Positions 10,072 to 19,889 of a stretch of 26,151 nt of DNA are shown piece by piece. Below the pieces are notes generated by a model that saw only the letters and a program-made list of their open reading frames with translations, did not search any database and was not told the DNA's origin. Position numbers and translations under genes: made by a program. How positions within the stretch are numbered: position 1 is the stretch's first letter; every line of letters begins with the position of its first letter. Source of the stretch: Cudoniella acicularis (lineage: Eukaryota > Ascomycota > Leotiomycetes > Helotiales > Helotiaceae); the NCBI GenBank assembly GCA_013054445.1, contig JAAMPI010000774.1, positions 1-26,151 of the forward strand, read 5' to 3'.

Positions 10072-10386
10072 ATGGCTTCCACTCCCCCTCTCGATTTTGA
10101 CCACCAAAAAGGCTTTGAGATCCCTACAAAACACAAGGAAGCTATTCGCTAGTTATACAGGTTCGGAAAGATACTAAAAACTTCAGCTCTGGGAGCGCTC
10201 TCACCTCGGCAGGTCTGCACAGACGCTAGAAGCAGGCTATAACTGGGGCCGAGGTAGAAGCGATGGTCCTTGAGGAATGGGATAGAATACTACAAGAATG
10301 GATTAATCAGTTGATTCTAAAGTGGAAGTATTGGGTTCATGTACTAATAGAGCGCCATAGGTGGTCAATTCCCAATTAAATACTGC
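10072..10386 (+). pseudogene. Transposase remnant, N- and C-terminal pieces only
   Basis: The frame opens at ATG 10072 and hits TAG at 10150 inside a helix-turn-helix-like segment (HKEAIR, stop, LYRFGKI). CAG (Gln) is the likely ancestral codon. The last third, from about 10241, reads AITGAEVEAMVLEEWDR and on to RHRWSIPN-stop, which resembles the C-terminal end of Tc1-like transposases. The intervening catalytic domain of some 200 residues is missing. Assignment to Tc1/mariner rests on my reading of these two short pieces plus the TIR structure, not on a database comparison. Confidence 0.6.
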
Positions 10387-10488
10387 TTTAATACCTAATT
10401 TTTTAAATATGATGGCGATGAAGCCTGTGGGCACAGACTACCGCGATTAGACTCGTAATGGCCCCAACTCTTACATTTGCCGACCAGT

Positions 10489-10504
10489 CCCTGAAGCTTC
10501 AGGG
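10489..10504. repeat. 16-bp perfect palindrome at the transposon right end
   Basis: CCCTGAAGCTTCAGGG is a perfect palindrome. Its left half is the outer transposon's terminus (CCCTG); its right half starts CAGGGGTGGTTCACTAA, which looks like another transposon end facing the opposite way. It may be a junction between two elements, or an extended terminal structure. Confidence 0.6.
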
Positions 10505-10505
10505 G

Positions 10506-11143
10506 TGGTTCACTAATTTTTGCCCTGAACAAGGTCGGATGCCCACCCTATTCTTTTACTTTTACTGACAGTTAAAGCATTTATGATATATCCTCCCCTT
10601 ATGAACTGCAGTATAGCAAAAATTTAAGTCCGCTCGATAGTCAAATATCACAACTATTTGTATGTCAGATCGTGTGGCTTATAGGACGTAATGTCCATGG
10701 TTGCTTTTGAGTCCTGACGACTAGCTATTGATATTATGGCAAAGGTGAGCGTGCAGAACATTGATTCCAAAAAATTCAATGAATGTAACTTTATCTTGAA
10801 AATAAATTGCTTCTCGTGCAGTTTAAATACTCGATACCTTTAGTATAGCATCACCAACCAGTCACGAAGGTTTCGCTCAATCAACCAGTCCACCGAAGAA
10901 ATACCTCCTATACGATACTCGCACCTCGAAAGAAGAAGATCAATATAAAGCAGAGATTGAAAGGGAGACGGATGACGAAAACGGCAAGAATGGCGAAGAA
11001 GAACCAGGTCCGGAAAATGAAAGAAAACGAAAAACACTACACCCCCCTCCCACGGATACAAGTATACTGTCCTGTTGCCCAAGGCCGAGAGCTCAATTAA
11101 ACCCAAGATTTACCCATAACAGCGTTACATCCACCCATTTCCC
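10506..11143. other. Intergenic, no supported gene
   Basis: 638 bases between the transposon and the 3' end of the HET pseudogene. One plus-strand frame is open at about 10827-11204 and reads Lys/Glu-rich, but it has no early ATG and runs antisense into the HET relic, so I do not call it. Bases 10505-10550 may be a stray transposon end. Confidence 0.45.
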
Positions 11144-12785
11144 CTACAATATGACAATATCTTGCGAGGTATCAGGTCCGTCTGCCAACCCTTTCATTGC
11201 TTGACCCTCCATGAGGTCATGGGCATATGACTCTCCGGTCCAGGTATAGGCGTCTCCAGGCGGTCTTAGAATGGCAGGCACATCGCATCCAAGCAAAATG
11301 CAAAGCAGATCCTTTTGCCTTGCATTTCGGTCGGCAATTCCGATGTAGCCTTTTTTAGTAGTTATCAATCTACGTCCCCAAAGCACGCCAACGACTCGGA
11401 TGAAAGGGTCGCCATCCAGATACCAATTCGAATCTGCGTCTTGTCTCCTGCCCCCACCAACCTCCTGGAGGAAATAATCCTGAAAATCTCGTCCCGCAAA
11501 TCGAAAGGGAATATTTTGAGTTCCAATCTCTTGGAAAGCACGGCCATAAGTACCGTAAAACCTCCCCGAGTCGGCATTCCAGGGGATATCCAGAAGAGTT
11601 GCATAAGACTCAGGAGCCAACTTCCCTCTCCCATTTCTACCTGCAACCAGTGTTCTCCAAAAAGCCTCTCGCTGGAGATCTTCGGTCCCGTATGGATCCT
11701 CGCTATATCGAGCCGATACAGTGGGTCGTGGCTACAACCTTGCAGCCTAGGCGTATTGTAACCTAAGCCATCCACGGCATCTATGATGAAACCTCGAGCA
11801 ACAAGTCGATTCCCAGCAAAAGGAACTCTCAATTTCTCTCCATTAGAGGCGTCAAATGGGATATTGTTTGTCATTTCAGAAAATAAAATGGGAAGATTCC
11901 TCCAGTCCGGAACCCAGGTCGGAAGAAACTCGAGCCTTGCCTTTATACCAGGCCTGCTCATCGAGAGTATTTTCAGCTTCCCGGTTGATGTGATTACGGC
12001 TTTCGTGAAGTCGGTAAATATCTCTGTGATTGGAGAGCTGTAATTGGGGTGAAGTAAATCTGCTATGCTTTGCTCTACTGGACTCAGAATTCCGTACACT
12101 CTGTCCTTGTCATCTTTTACATTGGAATTAATACTAACCCACAAAAGGTTACGCAGGTTAGGAACTTGAAAAATAATAGGCTCCCGCGTTTGGCCTTCCG
12201 TACGCCTTCTAGGTCCTGGAGAGATAGCCGTGCAAGGTGAGTAATTCGAATCATACAGTCATGCAAAGGCCCCATGTCATGATCTTCAACCCCTTGATAC
12301 TCCCGAATTGAATTTTCAATGATCCCCTCGACATCCGTGAATATTATTGCTATTGAGTCACGAAAGAAAGGCCGATATCGAGCAATACTTCCAGGACTTG
12401 ACTGCTGCGTTTGGAAGCTCCGCCAAGCCATGAGATACAGCCAAATGCTTGTAAATAAATATCCTTCATCCGTTTCGCCCGCTCATTGCGCTCCTTCCCG
12501 TCCTTCTAATTGATGCAAACTGCATCGAACCAGCGAGCGAATCCAACAAGTCACCACCCCCGGCAGATCATCATATGAACAGTGTGGATAAGGGGGATCA
12601 ACTCAAGTCTTACAATCCTAATGAAAGACTTATCCACGGGGGTGGATATCAAGCATTGATCCAATATCTTCTGAACATTGTTCTAGCCAATTCTTACTTG
12701 ATTTCCAAGCGTTCTCAACTGCCTGGAAAAAGTCAAATTGACCACCATTTATAGGTCCCCTTCCGGACTGCAATTTATGAGGCAT
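11144..12785 (-). pseudogene. HET-domain (heterokaryon incompatibility-like) pseudogene
   Basis: HET proteins trigger cell death when incompatible fungal hyphae fuse. Recognisable pieces lie in order on the minus strand but in shifting frames. 12785-12630 resembles an N-terminal HET region (NAWKSSKNWLEQC) and ends in TAA. 12541-12353 holds the HET motif ARWFDAVCIN, then TAG at 12508-12506 where Gln is expected, then KDGKERNERAKRMKDIY and CISWLGGASKRSS, ending at TAG 12352. 12431-12200 continues in another frame (DVEGIIENSIREYQG). From about 12200 a new frame gives DRVYGILSPVEQS, LPTWVPDW and GFIIDAVDGLG. From about 11730 a further frame gives QREAFWRTLVAGRNGRG and the C-terminal GRRLITTKKGYIGIADR and CDVPAILRPPGDAYTW. 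The YALSYxWG motif and the RxWVIQE region are missing. No intron with standard signals explains these shifts, so the copy is dead. Confidence 0.82.
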
Positions 12786-13363
12786 GCTTTGGTATCGAAC
12801 AAGATGTTGCTGTCTCTAGAAAGAGAGCACTTTCTCATACAAATCCAGAGGAGTCCAGAACCTTTACAGGTGCCGGGAATGTGACGTTTCCTTATGCCCG
12901 AAGGGTTCTTGTTCTGAAATTTATTATGAAAGTAGACCAAATTGGGGCATTTCCAGATGCGAGTCCTGCTCTCTGATTGGCCAGATTCCTAAATTCCGGG
13001 GAGGGATGGGAGGATTCACATTATCCTAATACGCTAACCCATCGCACTAGGCCGGCAGTTCTAGTATCTAAGTATGGTGCACTTTATAATAAATGAACTC
13101 CCACATATATTTATGGGGTAATTAGAGTAACGCGGGGTAATCTTTAAAGATTGGACGTCTTTGGCTGCGGGTTTGGATAAACGATGAATAAGGGCTTCAG
13201 CAATGTATATCCCGGACACGGCAAATTTTTGACGGCATATAAGGAGATACTCATAATAGAGGATGGAAATTTTATAATTTATAGACAGGTGCGCCAGCGC
13301 GACTTTCTGCATTTGTATATCTCTATCTTCGTAAGAACCAGTCACTGAATTTTCGCTGTAAAG
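12786..13363. other. Promoter region of the DUF1996 gene
   Basis: 578 bases between the divergent HET relic and the plus-strand secreted-protein gene. No frame starting with ATG has family resemblance. The part close to 13363 should hold the promoter and leader; I see no motif that I would name. Confidence 0.45.
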
Positions 13364-14544
13364 ATGAAGTGGTTGATTCTCGCTCTTGCGCTCGTCGCGC
13401 CTTCCCAGGCTGGCCTCCGATTCGGATGTTCGACTCTTAGCATCCAGCGCCTCGATCCGCTCGTCGAGCCCGGCAATGTCCCTTCAGCACATCTCCACCA
13501 AATTGTCGGTGGAAATGTCTTTGGGCCAACCATGAACTCTTCGGAAATGGACATTGGGAACAAAGGTAGTTGCACAACATGCTTCTTCTCCGAGGACTTC
13601 TCCAACTACTGGACTGCCGTATTATACTTTAAGGCTCGCAATGGAACGTACAAGCGTGTGCCTATCTACGACAATGCTCAGCTAGAGGGCGATGTTTCTG
13701 GTGGAATGACTGTCTATTATACGCAGGTGGATTTCAATACAAATGGCAAGGACAAGATCACGGCTTTCAAGCCTGTAAGTCTACCAACTCGTGCGCTTAT
13801 AATAAACTAACCATCCTAGGGTTTCCGCATGACTGTTGGCAGCCCAACAATTAATTCAAAGAGCAAGGCAGTGCCAGGTCTCCGCTACACTTGCCTGCAA
13901 ACAAAAACGACTAGATTCCCCGAGACTGTTGAGTTCCCAACAGCACCGTGCCCAGCTGGTATTATGGCCGAGCACCACTTCCCAGCGTTAGTGATCCTTC
14001 CTTATTAGCACCTCATTCGTTAATATTAGCCAGATGCTGGGACGGCAAGAACCTCGACAGCCCTAACCACCAAGATCACATGTACGATACCGCAAAAGAC
14101 AGTGGTTTTGCCCCCGGTGGCGCTTGCCCAAGCTCGCATCCCATTCGTATGCCCCAGCTCGCCTATGAGACTCTATGGGATACGAGACAGTTCAACGACA
14201 AGTCCTTGTGGCCCACGGACGGCTCGCAGCCATTTGTTTGGAGCACTGGTGACGGTGAGGGCTACTCTACTCATGCTGATTACGTCTTCGGCTGGAAGGG
14301 AGACTCGCTCCAGAAAGCCATGGACTCCACCTGCATGTTCGACGCTTGCGGAAATGGCAAGCCACTCAAGTCGCAAACTGTTGCTCAGATGAACGCTTGT
14401 TCCGTTAAGGACAAGGTCGGGGAGCCGATCGAAGGATGTCAGTTCCCCAGCACTTTATCATAACACCCTAAGCTAACAAATCATCTAGGGCTCTCTGCTC
14501 TTCCCGGTAAGCAAGTCTTGCACAAGCGCGAATTCCAGGCATAA
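13364..14544 (+). CDS. Secreted DUF1996-domain protein (four exons, 345 aa)
   Basis: Extracellular protein of unknown biochemical role; DUF1996 is widespread in filamentous fungi, sometimes attached to WSC carbohydrate-binding modules, which are absent here. Exons: 13364-13774, 13820-13986, 14034-14437 and 14489-14544. Introns are 45, 47 and 51 bp; the first and third have CTAAC branch sites. Residues 1-16 form a signal peptide (MKWLILALALVAPSQA). The family signature follows: LDPLVEPGNVPSAHLHQIVG (30-49), then Cys-rich TCTTC-like segments, FPACWDGKNLDSPNHQDHMY (191-210), CPSSHPIRMPQL (224-235) and the terminal EGWLSALPG (326-334). The last splice is what restores that ending. Conserved His and Asp residues (His43, His45, Asp196, His205) suggest a buried polar or metal site; that is inference. 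The gene looks intact while its neighbours on both sides are dead HET genes. Confidence 0.92.
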
Positions 14545-16308
14545 GTTGAGATTAAATACTTGCTCGCTGGTACTAGCTGATGGTATATCGCAATCTGAGA
14601 TTGTGTGAGCAAGAGGCAAGAGGTGGATAAGTTGCACAGCAAGTTTTTGGCGGTGGAACAGAACTTTTACTATATCTTGGAGCAAATCCAACTTCTTTTC
14701 TTTGGTCGATGATGTATGAGTCATTTGTCATATATTTATTGCAGCGATACGGTATCGCCACCACTGGTGCCAGCCACCACCAGTGGTAGCACACCCACTG
14801 TGCCACCTCCCTTAAGGAGAGCCGCCCCTTAGTAGAATACCAGTCTTTTCCTCCGCTTTGTTTGTCGTGCAACATTTATATAAGTTATAAAAGCTCTTTG
14901 TAGGACTGTTTGTTGACCTGCGATACTCTGATAATCTGCTTTAAGCCTCCCAATAACTCCCCTGCCGTGGTCACGACGGTGTAAAAATAAATCATCCATC
15001 TGCTCCAGCGCAATTCCTTCGCTCTCAACCCAATCGGCAGCAACTAATATGAGCTAGAGAAAACCCAGTGCTGCATTAGTTAACCTGGTCATATGATTCT
15101 AGCCCATTTATCCAAAGATTTCTTAAATCCCTAAACCGGATTCCTGGTATCCGAAGCATTTCCTTTCGTCCACTAAACAAACCTAAGAAGTCAAGTCACT
15201 ACTTCTCAATTCTCCTGCTATGGTTCGAGCCAAGGAGATGGGACTAGTCATATGATGCTTAGAATCGCGGGTTTCTTGAATTGAGAATATGGAACGAATG
15301 TGATATATTGCTTGTTCTACAGAACCAGCCTTGGGTAGGAGCTGTGCTCCTTATTTATATGCCTCCCAAGCTCACATGCTGCCGAGGATCCGGTGCATCT
15401 TTTGTCAGCTATTCTACAGTGAATTTATGCCTCAGCACATGTGATCTATGTATCCGAAGGTTCTAGAGGTTATATTAGAAATAATCATCATTGCTACTTT
15501 CTAGAACCATCGGCTGTAAGCACGTGGCCTCGAATCTCTTCTTTAACACGCCTCCTCGATTTTAGGTCCTCGTACTATAAATTCAATAACAAAATAACAA
15601 CGAATTATAAATTCGAAATACAAGCAGAAATAAAGGTCCAGTTTGCATTCTACTCGGTTGCCCAATACCTGTGGTTTTTCGATGGGTTATAGATCATTAC
15701 GGCTATGTTGGAGATGTCTATGTTGCTGGTATCATGTATATAGAAGCAATGGACGCACTCGATGATAGAAAATTTCAACTCCAGGACATTGTTCTGCATT
15801 AAATTCTAATCTTTGTGGCTTAGAGTACTCAAGAGGAAGTGGAAAATAACTCCGGGTGTGGCATGTCTCAAGAGATTAGGTTGAAAAAGGTGGCTGTATT
15901 CTAGACAACAAGTATTAGTGAAATTTACAAACAAAAAATATAGAAACTATAACCGATTTTGAAGGAGACCAGAAGAGGACCCCTTCTATGCTATATGCCC
16001 AGGTTGACTCATCGGCGTGCTCGGGGTTCAGGGCTCGGCTCAGGTTAGAGCAGTAACCACTCAGGTCCAAAGACGGAAATGAAAAACACTCATGTCGAGA
16101 TTCCGGTGTGGGACTACCTATATCAAGGCTGCAAATGGGAATCAATGCGTAGGATTTATTAATATACTAGACAGATTCTATTATAGACTTTACTATACGG
16201 GCTGCAATCGCAATACAGAAAGATATGGTTAATAGTGTTGAGATTAATTAATGGGATACAGACAGTTGGGAATAGCATTATTTTAGATTCCAATTAATTT
16301 ATATTGTG
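14545..16308. other. 1.76-kb gene-free stretch with small inverted repeats
   Basis: No open frame here has a start and family resemblance. It contains adjacent hairpins at 14744-14787 and a 9-bp inverted repeat (GGTTCTAGA at 15459-15467, TCTAGAACC at 15500-15508). The part from about 16140 to 16300 is AT-rich. It is probably old, decayed sequence, like the HET relics on both sides. Confidence 0.5.
14744..14787. repeat. Two adjacent hairpins
   Basis: GCGATAC-G-GTATCGC (14744-14758) is followed within two bases by a 10-bp inverted repeat, ACCACTGGTG (14760-14769) and CACCAGTGGT (14778-14787). Both are perfect. They lie about 200 bp past the DUF1996 stop and could be a transcript-end structure or a transposon footprint. 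Confidence 0.55.
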
Positions 16309-17067
16309 CTACCGCCGATCGGGGTGAGGCCGGCAAAAGTGAAATTCGCGTACTTTAAAGCAAGGATACGTAGGTCGAGACAAAGAATAGGCAAGGCGCC
16401 GCGAAGGCGGAATCGATATTGATCCGACTAGCGCAAAATGAAACCCCTCAGAAAACAGTGGTCCAAGCCTCAAGTTTCCGCGGTATTTCGTTCGGTGTCG
16501 ATTAGGATATAAGTAAAGAGCATCTATCCACAGACAGACCCATCCTCCTTCCTCGATGAAAATGGGTATCACCACTTGCACGGTGCAGGAAATCCCAAAA
16601 ATTCGTTGTGACTTTCGCGACCTGTCCATTAACCTCGATCTCCTTAAGGTCATTCTCACTGCCCCAAGTATATGAGAGAGTTCTATAATCTCCCCAGGTC
16701 CACCGACCAAAGCTTTTGTCTTTAGCCCACGTCCTTGCTTTGCCCTATACCCTTTCCCAGACTAAGATCTTTTCCTCATCTGTCTTGAATAGTGGCGGAG
16801 GCTGCAATGACTCTGGAAGCAGTTTTGCCGTATAGTCTGAGCCAGTGAAGAGGACGAATCCTTTAGGTGCCATGTAATCCTGACTCTCGCCCGTGAAGTC
16901 GTTAAGTGAGACTGTTATCATATCTAGGCGAATTCTCGTCCTCTCTTTGCGATACTTTCGCGGCATTGGAAATTTGTCAAGGACCGGGGACAGAAACCCT
17001 TCATGACGGGCGCAAAGTACAACAGACGAATCTCATTCTTGCTGACATCTAGTGGCTGGTACTCCAT
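16309..17067 (-). pseudogene. Second HET-domain pseudogene, truncated
   Basis: The minus strand from ATG 17067 reads MEYQPLDVSKNEIRLLYFAP, which matches the usual opening of HET proteins (Tyr-x-Pro-Leu, then Ile-Arg-Leu-Leu). A frame change near 16990 leads into KFPMPRKYRKERTR and on to KTDEEKILVWERV, which stops at TAG (16747-16745). The same frame continues open for 80 codons and contains the HET core motif DYRTLSYTWGSENDLKEIEV. About 35 codons later a different frame carries VCLWIDAL, the second HET core motif, but the expected CINQ is replaced by unrelated sequence and the rest of the domain is not recognisable. So only the first third of a HET gene remains, broken by two frame changes and one stop. 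Confidence 0.78.
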
Positions 17068-17472
17068 ATTGCTTTCGTCGTGATTCTTTTGCCCTGCGGC
17101 TCAATGTTTGATATATAAAGCAGTACTATAGTACGTAATATGTCGATGTAGGGAGACGGGACCAGCGTTCGATTAGGCTTTTGGTTTTCCTATGTCAAGA
17201 ATAGTGATGTGTAGCGGTCAAGTGATGATATTGATGGATATAGAAGATGGAGAGTTGCTTGAGTTGAGGCCAAATAGGTACCCCGCACTAGCTGAATGCG
17301 CTAATAATTGATTTTCTTTGACAGCCTATGCTGTGGTTCGTTGATTACTAAATGGTGTAACCAACCTAGTCCTTTCGTGGCGCCTCGCAATCCAATAATA
17401 ATTCTCTCATACCATATAAATTAGAATGAAAAATAATATTCTACAAATATAATTAAGATAGAATCAGTATTT
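17068..17472. other. Intergenic, no gene seen
   Basis: 405 bases between the start of the HET relic and the end of the ferroportin gene. It must hold the 3' untranslated region of the latter. Bases 17396-17470 are AT-rich. I see nothing else. Confidence 0.45.
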
Positions 17473-19409
17473 TTAATCACTATCTAAATCTATATCCCCA
17501 CTCTGCCTTTCTAACCCAACAGTACCCATCGGTATCCCCTCATAACCCCCATTCATCACTGCCACCTCCCTTGAGTTTCCCCCTCTAACCCACGCCCCAA
17601 AAACACCAGCGCTCGTCCCAGTAACCAGTAAACTTCCTAGAGCCAACCACCTGAAATCCTCAGGCTTGCTCCAAAGAACAGTCGCAGCCCAATGACACAA
17701 CTCGCATGCTGATTTAAAGCTTTGTTCTGTGCCTGCAAATGTGCTTCTTTGATGGAGTGGGATTTCAACTTGCCCTAGTTCTTGCACCATAAGGAGGTTG
17801 GCGTAGTGGCCGATGCGAGAGAGGGAGAGGGAGGCGAAGAAGAGGAGGGTGAGGAGTGTGTGTGGTGAGGAGGAGGTGTTGGCTGGGGAGAGGATGAAGA
17901 GGATGAGTACTACTGGTATCTGGAAAATTTATGATTAGTTGTGTTGCAAGAAAATTTGTGGAGGGGTTCTAACCAAGCATATAAACTGGGACAAAACGCC
18001 CCAGAACCCGATTTTCCGCACAACTCGGCGCTCAATACCAATATCTTTAACTTTAGGACTCCCCCTATAACGCACTTTCCACGAGTAGTGATTCCGCATA
18101 TACGTCGCAGCAGCAGGGGTGATAACAGTGCTTGCTAGTGCCAAAATCGCACCCGACGCTCTTGCAATAGTGATCGAAGTTAACGAGAAGCCAATTTCCA
18201 ATAAATAGGTAATGAGAGTTGCAGAATATGCCAAGACTGTCAGCTGTAGCAAAGCGATGGAGATAGATGCTGGCCATATCGAAACCGAGAAATAACCTTT
18301 GAGGCGGATAGCAGGATTCAGGTAAAAAATCTGGTAAATCTTGCCGGGCCAGGACCCCATTCCAGGTTTGAACCCGAGGGTATGAATGTCGATATGGGGT
18401 ATCCCTGTTGTTGTAGGGTCGTGAAACGGTCGTTTTGGCAATTGCAGCTGGGTATTACCCTTCGCAACTACGGTTGCGCACCACAACTCCACAATCCAGA
18501 AAACGATTGTTAAAATGGCAACGAAAAATATCCATTCAGATTGTGAAGGGAAAGTCTTAACGATGAGAGGGAGTAAGGAGGGTGCAATGAGTTTGCAGGC
18601 TAAGTCAAGTCGAACCATCACTGCATTAACATCGGTGAGACTATATTGCATTTCGGCGGTGACGGGCCCAACAAGCACCGGTACCCAATCCCTTTCAACT
18701 GACAGCCGGTTTCCAATAGCGCTGAGATCGTGGATGATATCCAGGAAGAGGATCAAGCCGAATAAGAATCCTTTTGATAGATCGGAGAAAGGTGTCTCGG
18801 GGACAATCGATGTGGAGGAATTGAAAGGCCAGGACAGCCAGCAGAGGTAAACAAGCACCATGGCTCCATGATTGAGGCAAATTGTGATGAGAAGCGTTCG
18901 TAGGCGAGAGGGTGATCGATCAATCCAGCTCCCAACGGCTGAAGAGCATATGAGAGCGGAGATTGTGGATGCCAGTCCCCTAATTGGAGGTTAGCACGTG
19001 ACCCCGACAGCATGTTGAAAAGGGTGCTACCTGATAGAAGTTGCTGTGAGACTTTTAGGGAAGGCGAGAGCGACAAGAAATATCTGATGAATTAGAAATA
19101 TATACAAAGGGGGTTTATTTTGTGGCTTACAGAAACATATTCATACGTCCTCGAATTCCACGTAAACAGGAAGTGCATCGCGTAAACCTTCCACCACTTC
19201 CACTTATCCATAGGGTGCGATATCGTGCTCTCATCTTCATCTGAAGATTCACTCATCGCTTCAAACTCTCTATTCACTTCTTCACCGGACTTTTTTCGTT
19301 CCTCGGTCCCGTCAGCCCTAGGAGCTGACACATCGTGACGTCGAAGAAACGCGTCCGCGCTTCTGGTCGAGCTTGTGGAAAGCCTCCTGTGTTGCACATC
19401 GTGAGACAT
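17473..19409 (-). CDS. Ferroportin-like (SLC40 family) metal exporter (four exons, 594 aa)
   Basis: Ferroportins are multi-pass proteins that export Fe2+ from the cytosol; animal and plant members are proven, fungal ones are inferred. Exons in minus-strand order: 19409-19131, 19083-19031, 18979-17974 and 17919-17473; introns are 47, 51 and 54 bp. The frame is open to 19553, but the codon there is GTG, so I take the first ATG at 19409. Residues 1-68 are a polar, Glu/Ser-rich cytosolic extension. Family marks: AMHFLFTWNSRTYEYVSIFL (77-96), SAVGSWIDRSPSRLRTLLIT (124-143), DIIHDLSAIGNRLSVERDWV (191-210), VNAVMVRLDLACKLIAPSLL (228-247) and, in the last exon, NLLMVQELGQVEIPLHQR followed by GTEQSFKS (487-516). 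The last exon is needed for the terminal helices and this signature. The Asp of animal 'WGDR' is Ser here (NSR, 85-87). Confidence 0.93.
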
Positions 19410-19889
19410 TGCAGCCTTGCCATTCAAAATATAAGAAATGCACGCGTCGCCATGGGATAGTGGTTTCGTGGTGTTGAAGGAGGGAGAAGACAAATATGTC
19501 CATCTCAGCCTCAGGGAAAGGAAATTGTGGCTTTCTTGTCTCACCTCAGCCACGACGCCCCACTTAGAATGAGGTTTTCAGGTTAAGAATTTATGACGTT
19601 TTGGTGGATCCAGGTTTAGGAGACAAAAGTGACATCTAGACTAAAAATGGAACGAACGTAAAGTTTCCAAGTACGGCTCGATGACATTCGCAAACACGAG
19701 ATGAAAATACACGTATCTCTCCCCATTCACCATTTTATCAGTCACTCAATTGACCTCTTTCTTTTTACCTCCTTTAAAAGTTTCCTATAATTGTTTTTGC
19801 ACATGCAAAATAGTAAAATAGTGGGTATTACATAACCTAAAAGTAATCAGCTGTAAATTTTTGTTATCGACCGGCCTGAAAATAAGCGT

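Larger units (their letters stand above)
9558..10493 (+). mobile_element. Internally deleted Tc1/mariner-type transposon, split by a second element
   Basis: Two long inverted arms bound this element. The left arm is 9558-9590 plus 10008-10044; the right arm is 10420-10493. After removing the 415-bp insert the arms align over about 70 bp. A 31-bp core is a perfect match (10014-10044 against 10420-10450), and the outer part is less well conserved, reaching CAGGG at each end. Between the arms, 10072 onward reads as the start of a transposase (MASTPPLDFDHQKGFEIPTK, then HKEAIR-stop-LYRFGKI), which resembles a mariner N-terminal helix-turn-helix. A few codons later it reads as a transposase C-terminus (VEAMVLEEWDRILQEWIN, about 10250-10305) ending SIPN-stop. 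The catalytic DDE middle is absent, so the copy is non-autonomous. I see no flanking TA duplication at the outer ends, so the boundaries are approximate. Confidence 0.75.

Noticed and set aside
10827..11204. Lys/Glu-rich open plus-strand frame
   Set aside because: No early ATG, low complexity, and its end is antisense to the HET relic's C-terminal signature.
16309..16710. 133-codon minus-strand frame as an independent small gene
   Set aside because: It contains the LWIDAL motif of the HET relic and overlaps the YTWG-bearing frame; it is one piece of a broken gene.
19410..19553. 48 extra N-terminal codons on the ferroportin
   Set aside because: They begin with GTG and hold no ATG; the first ATG is at 19409.
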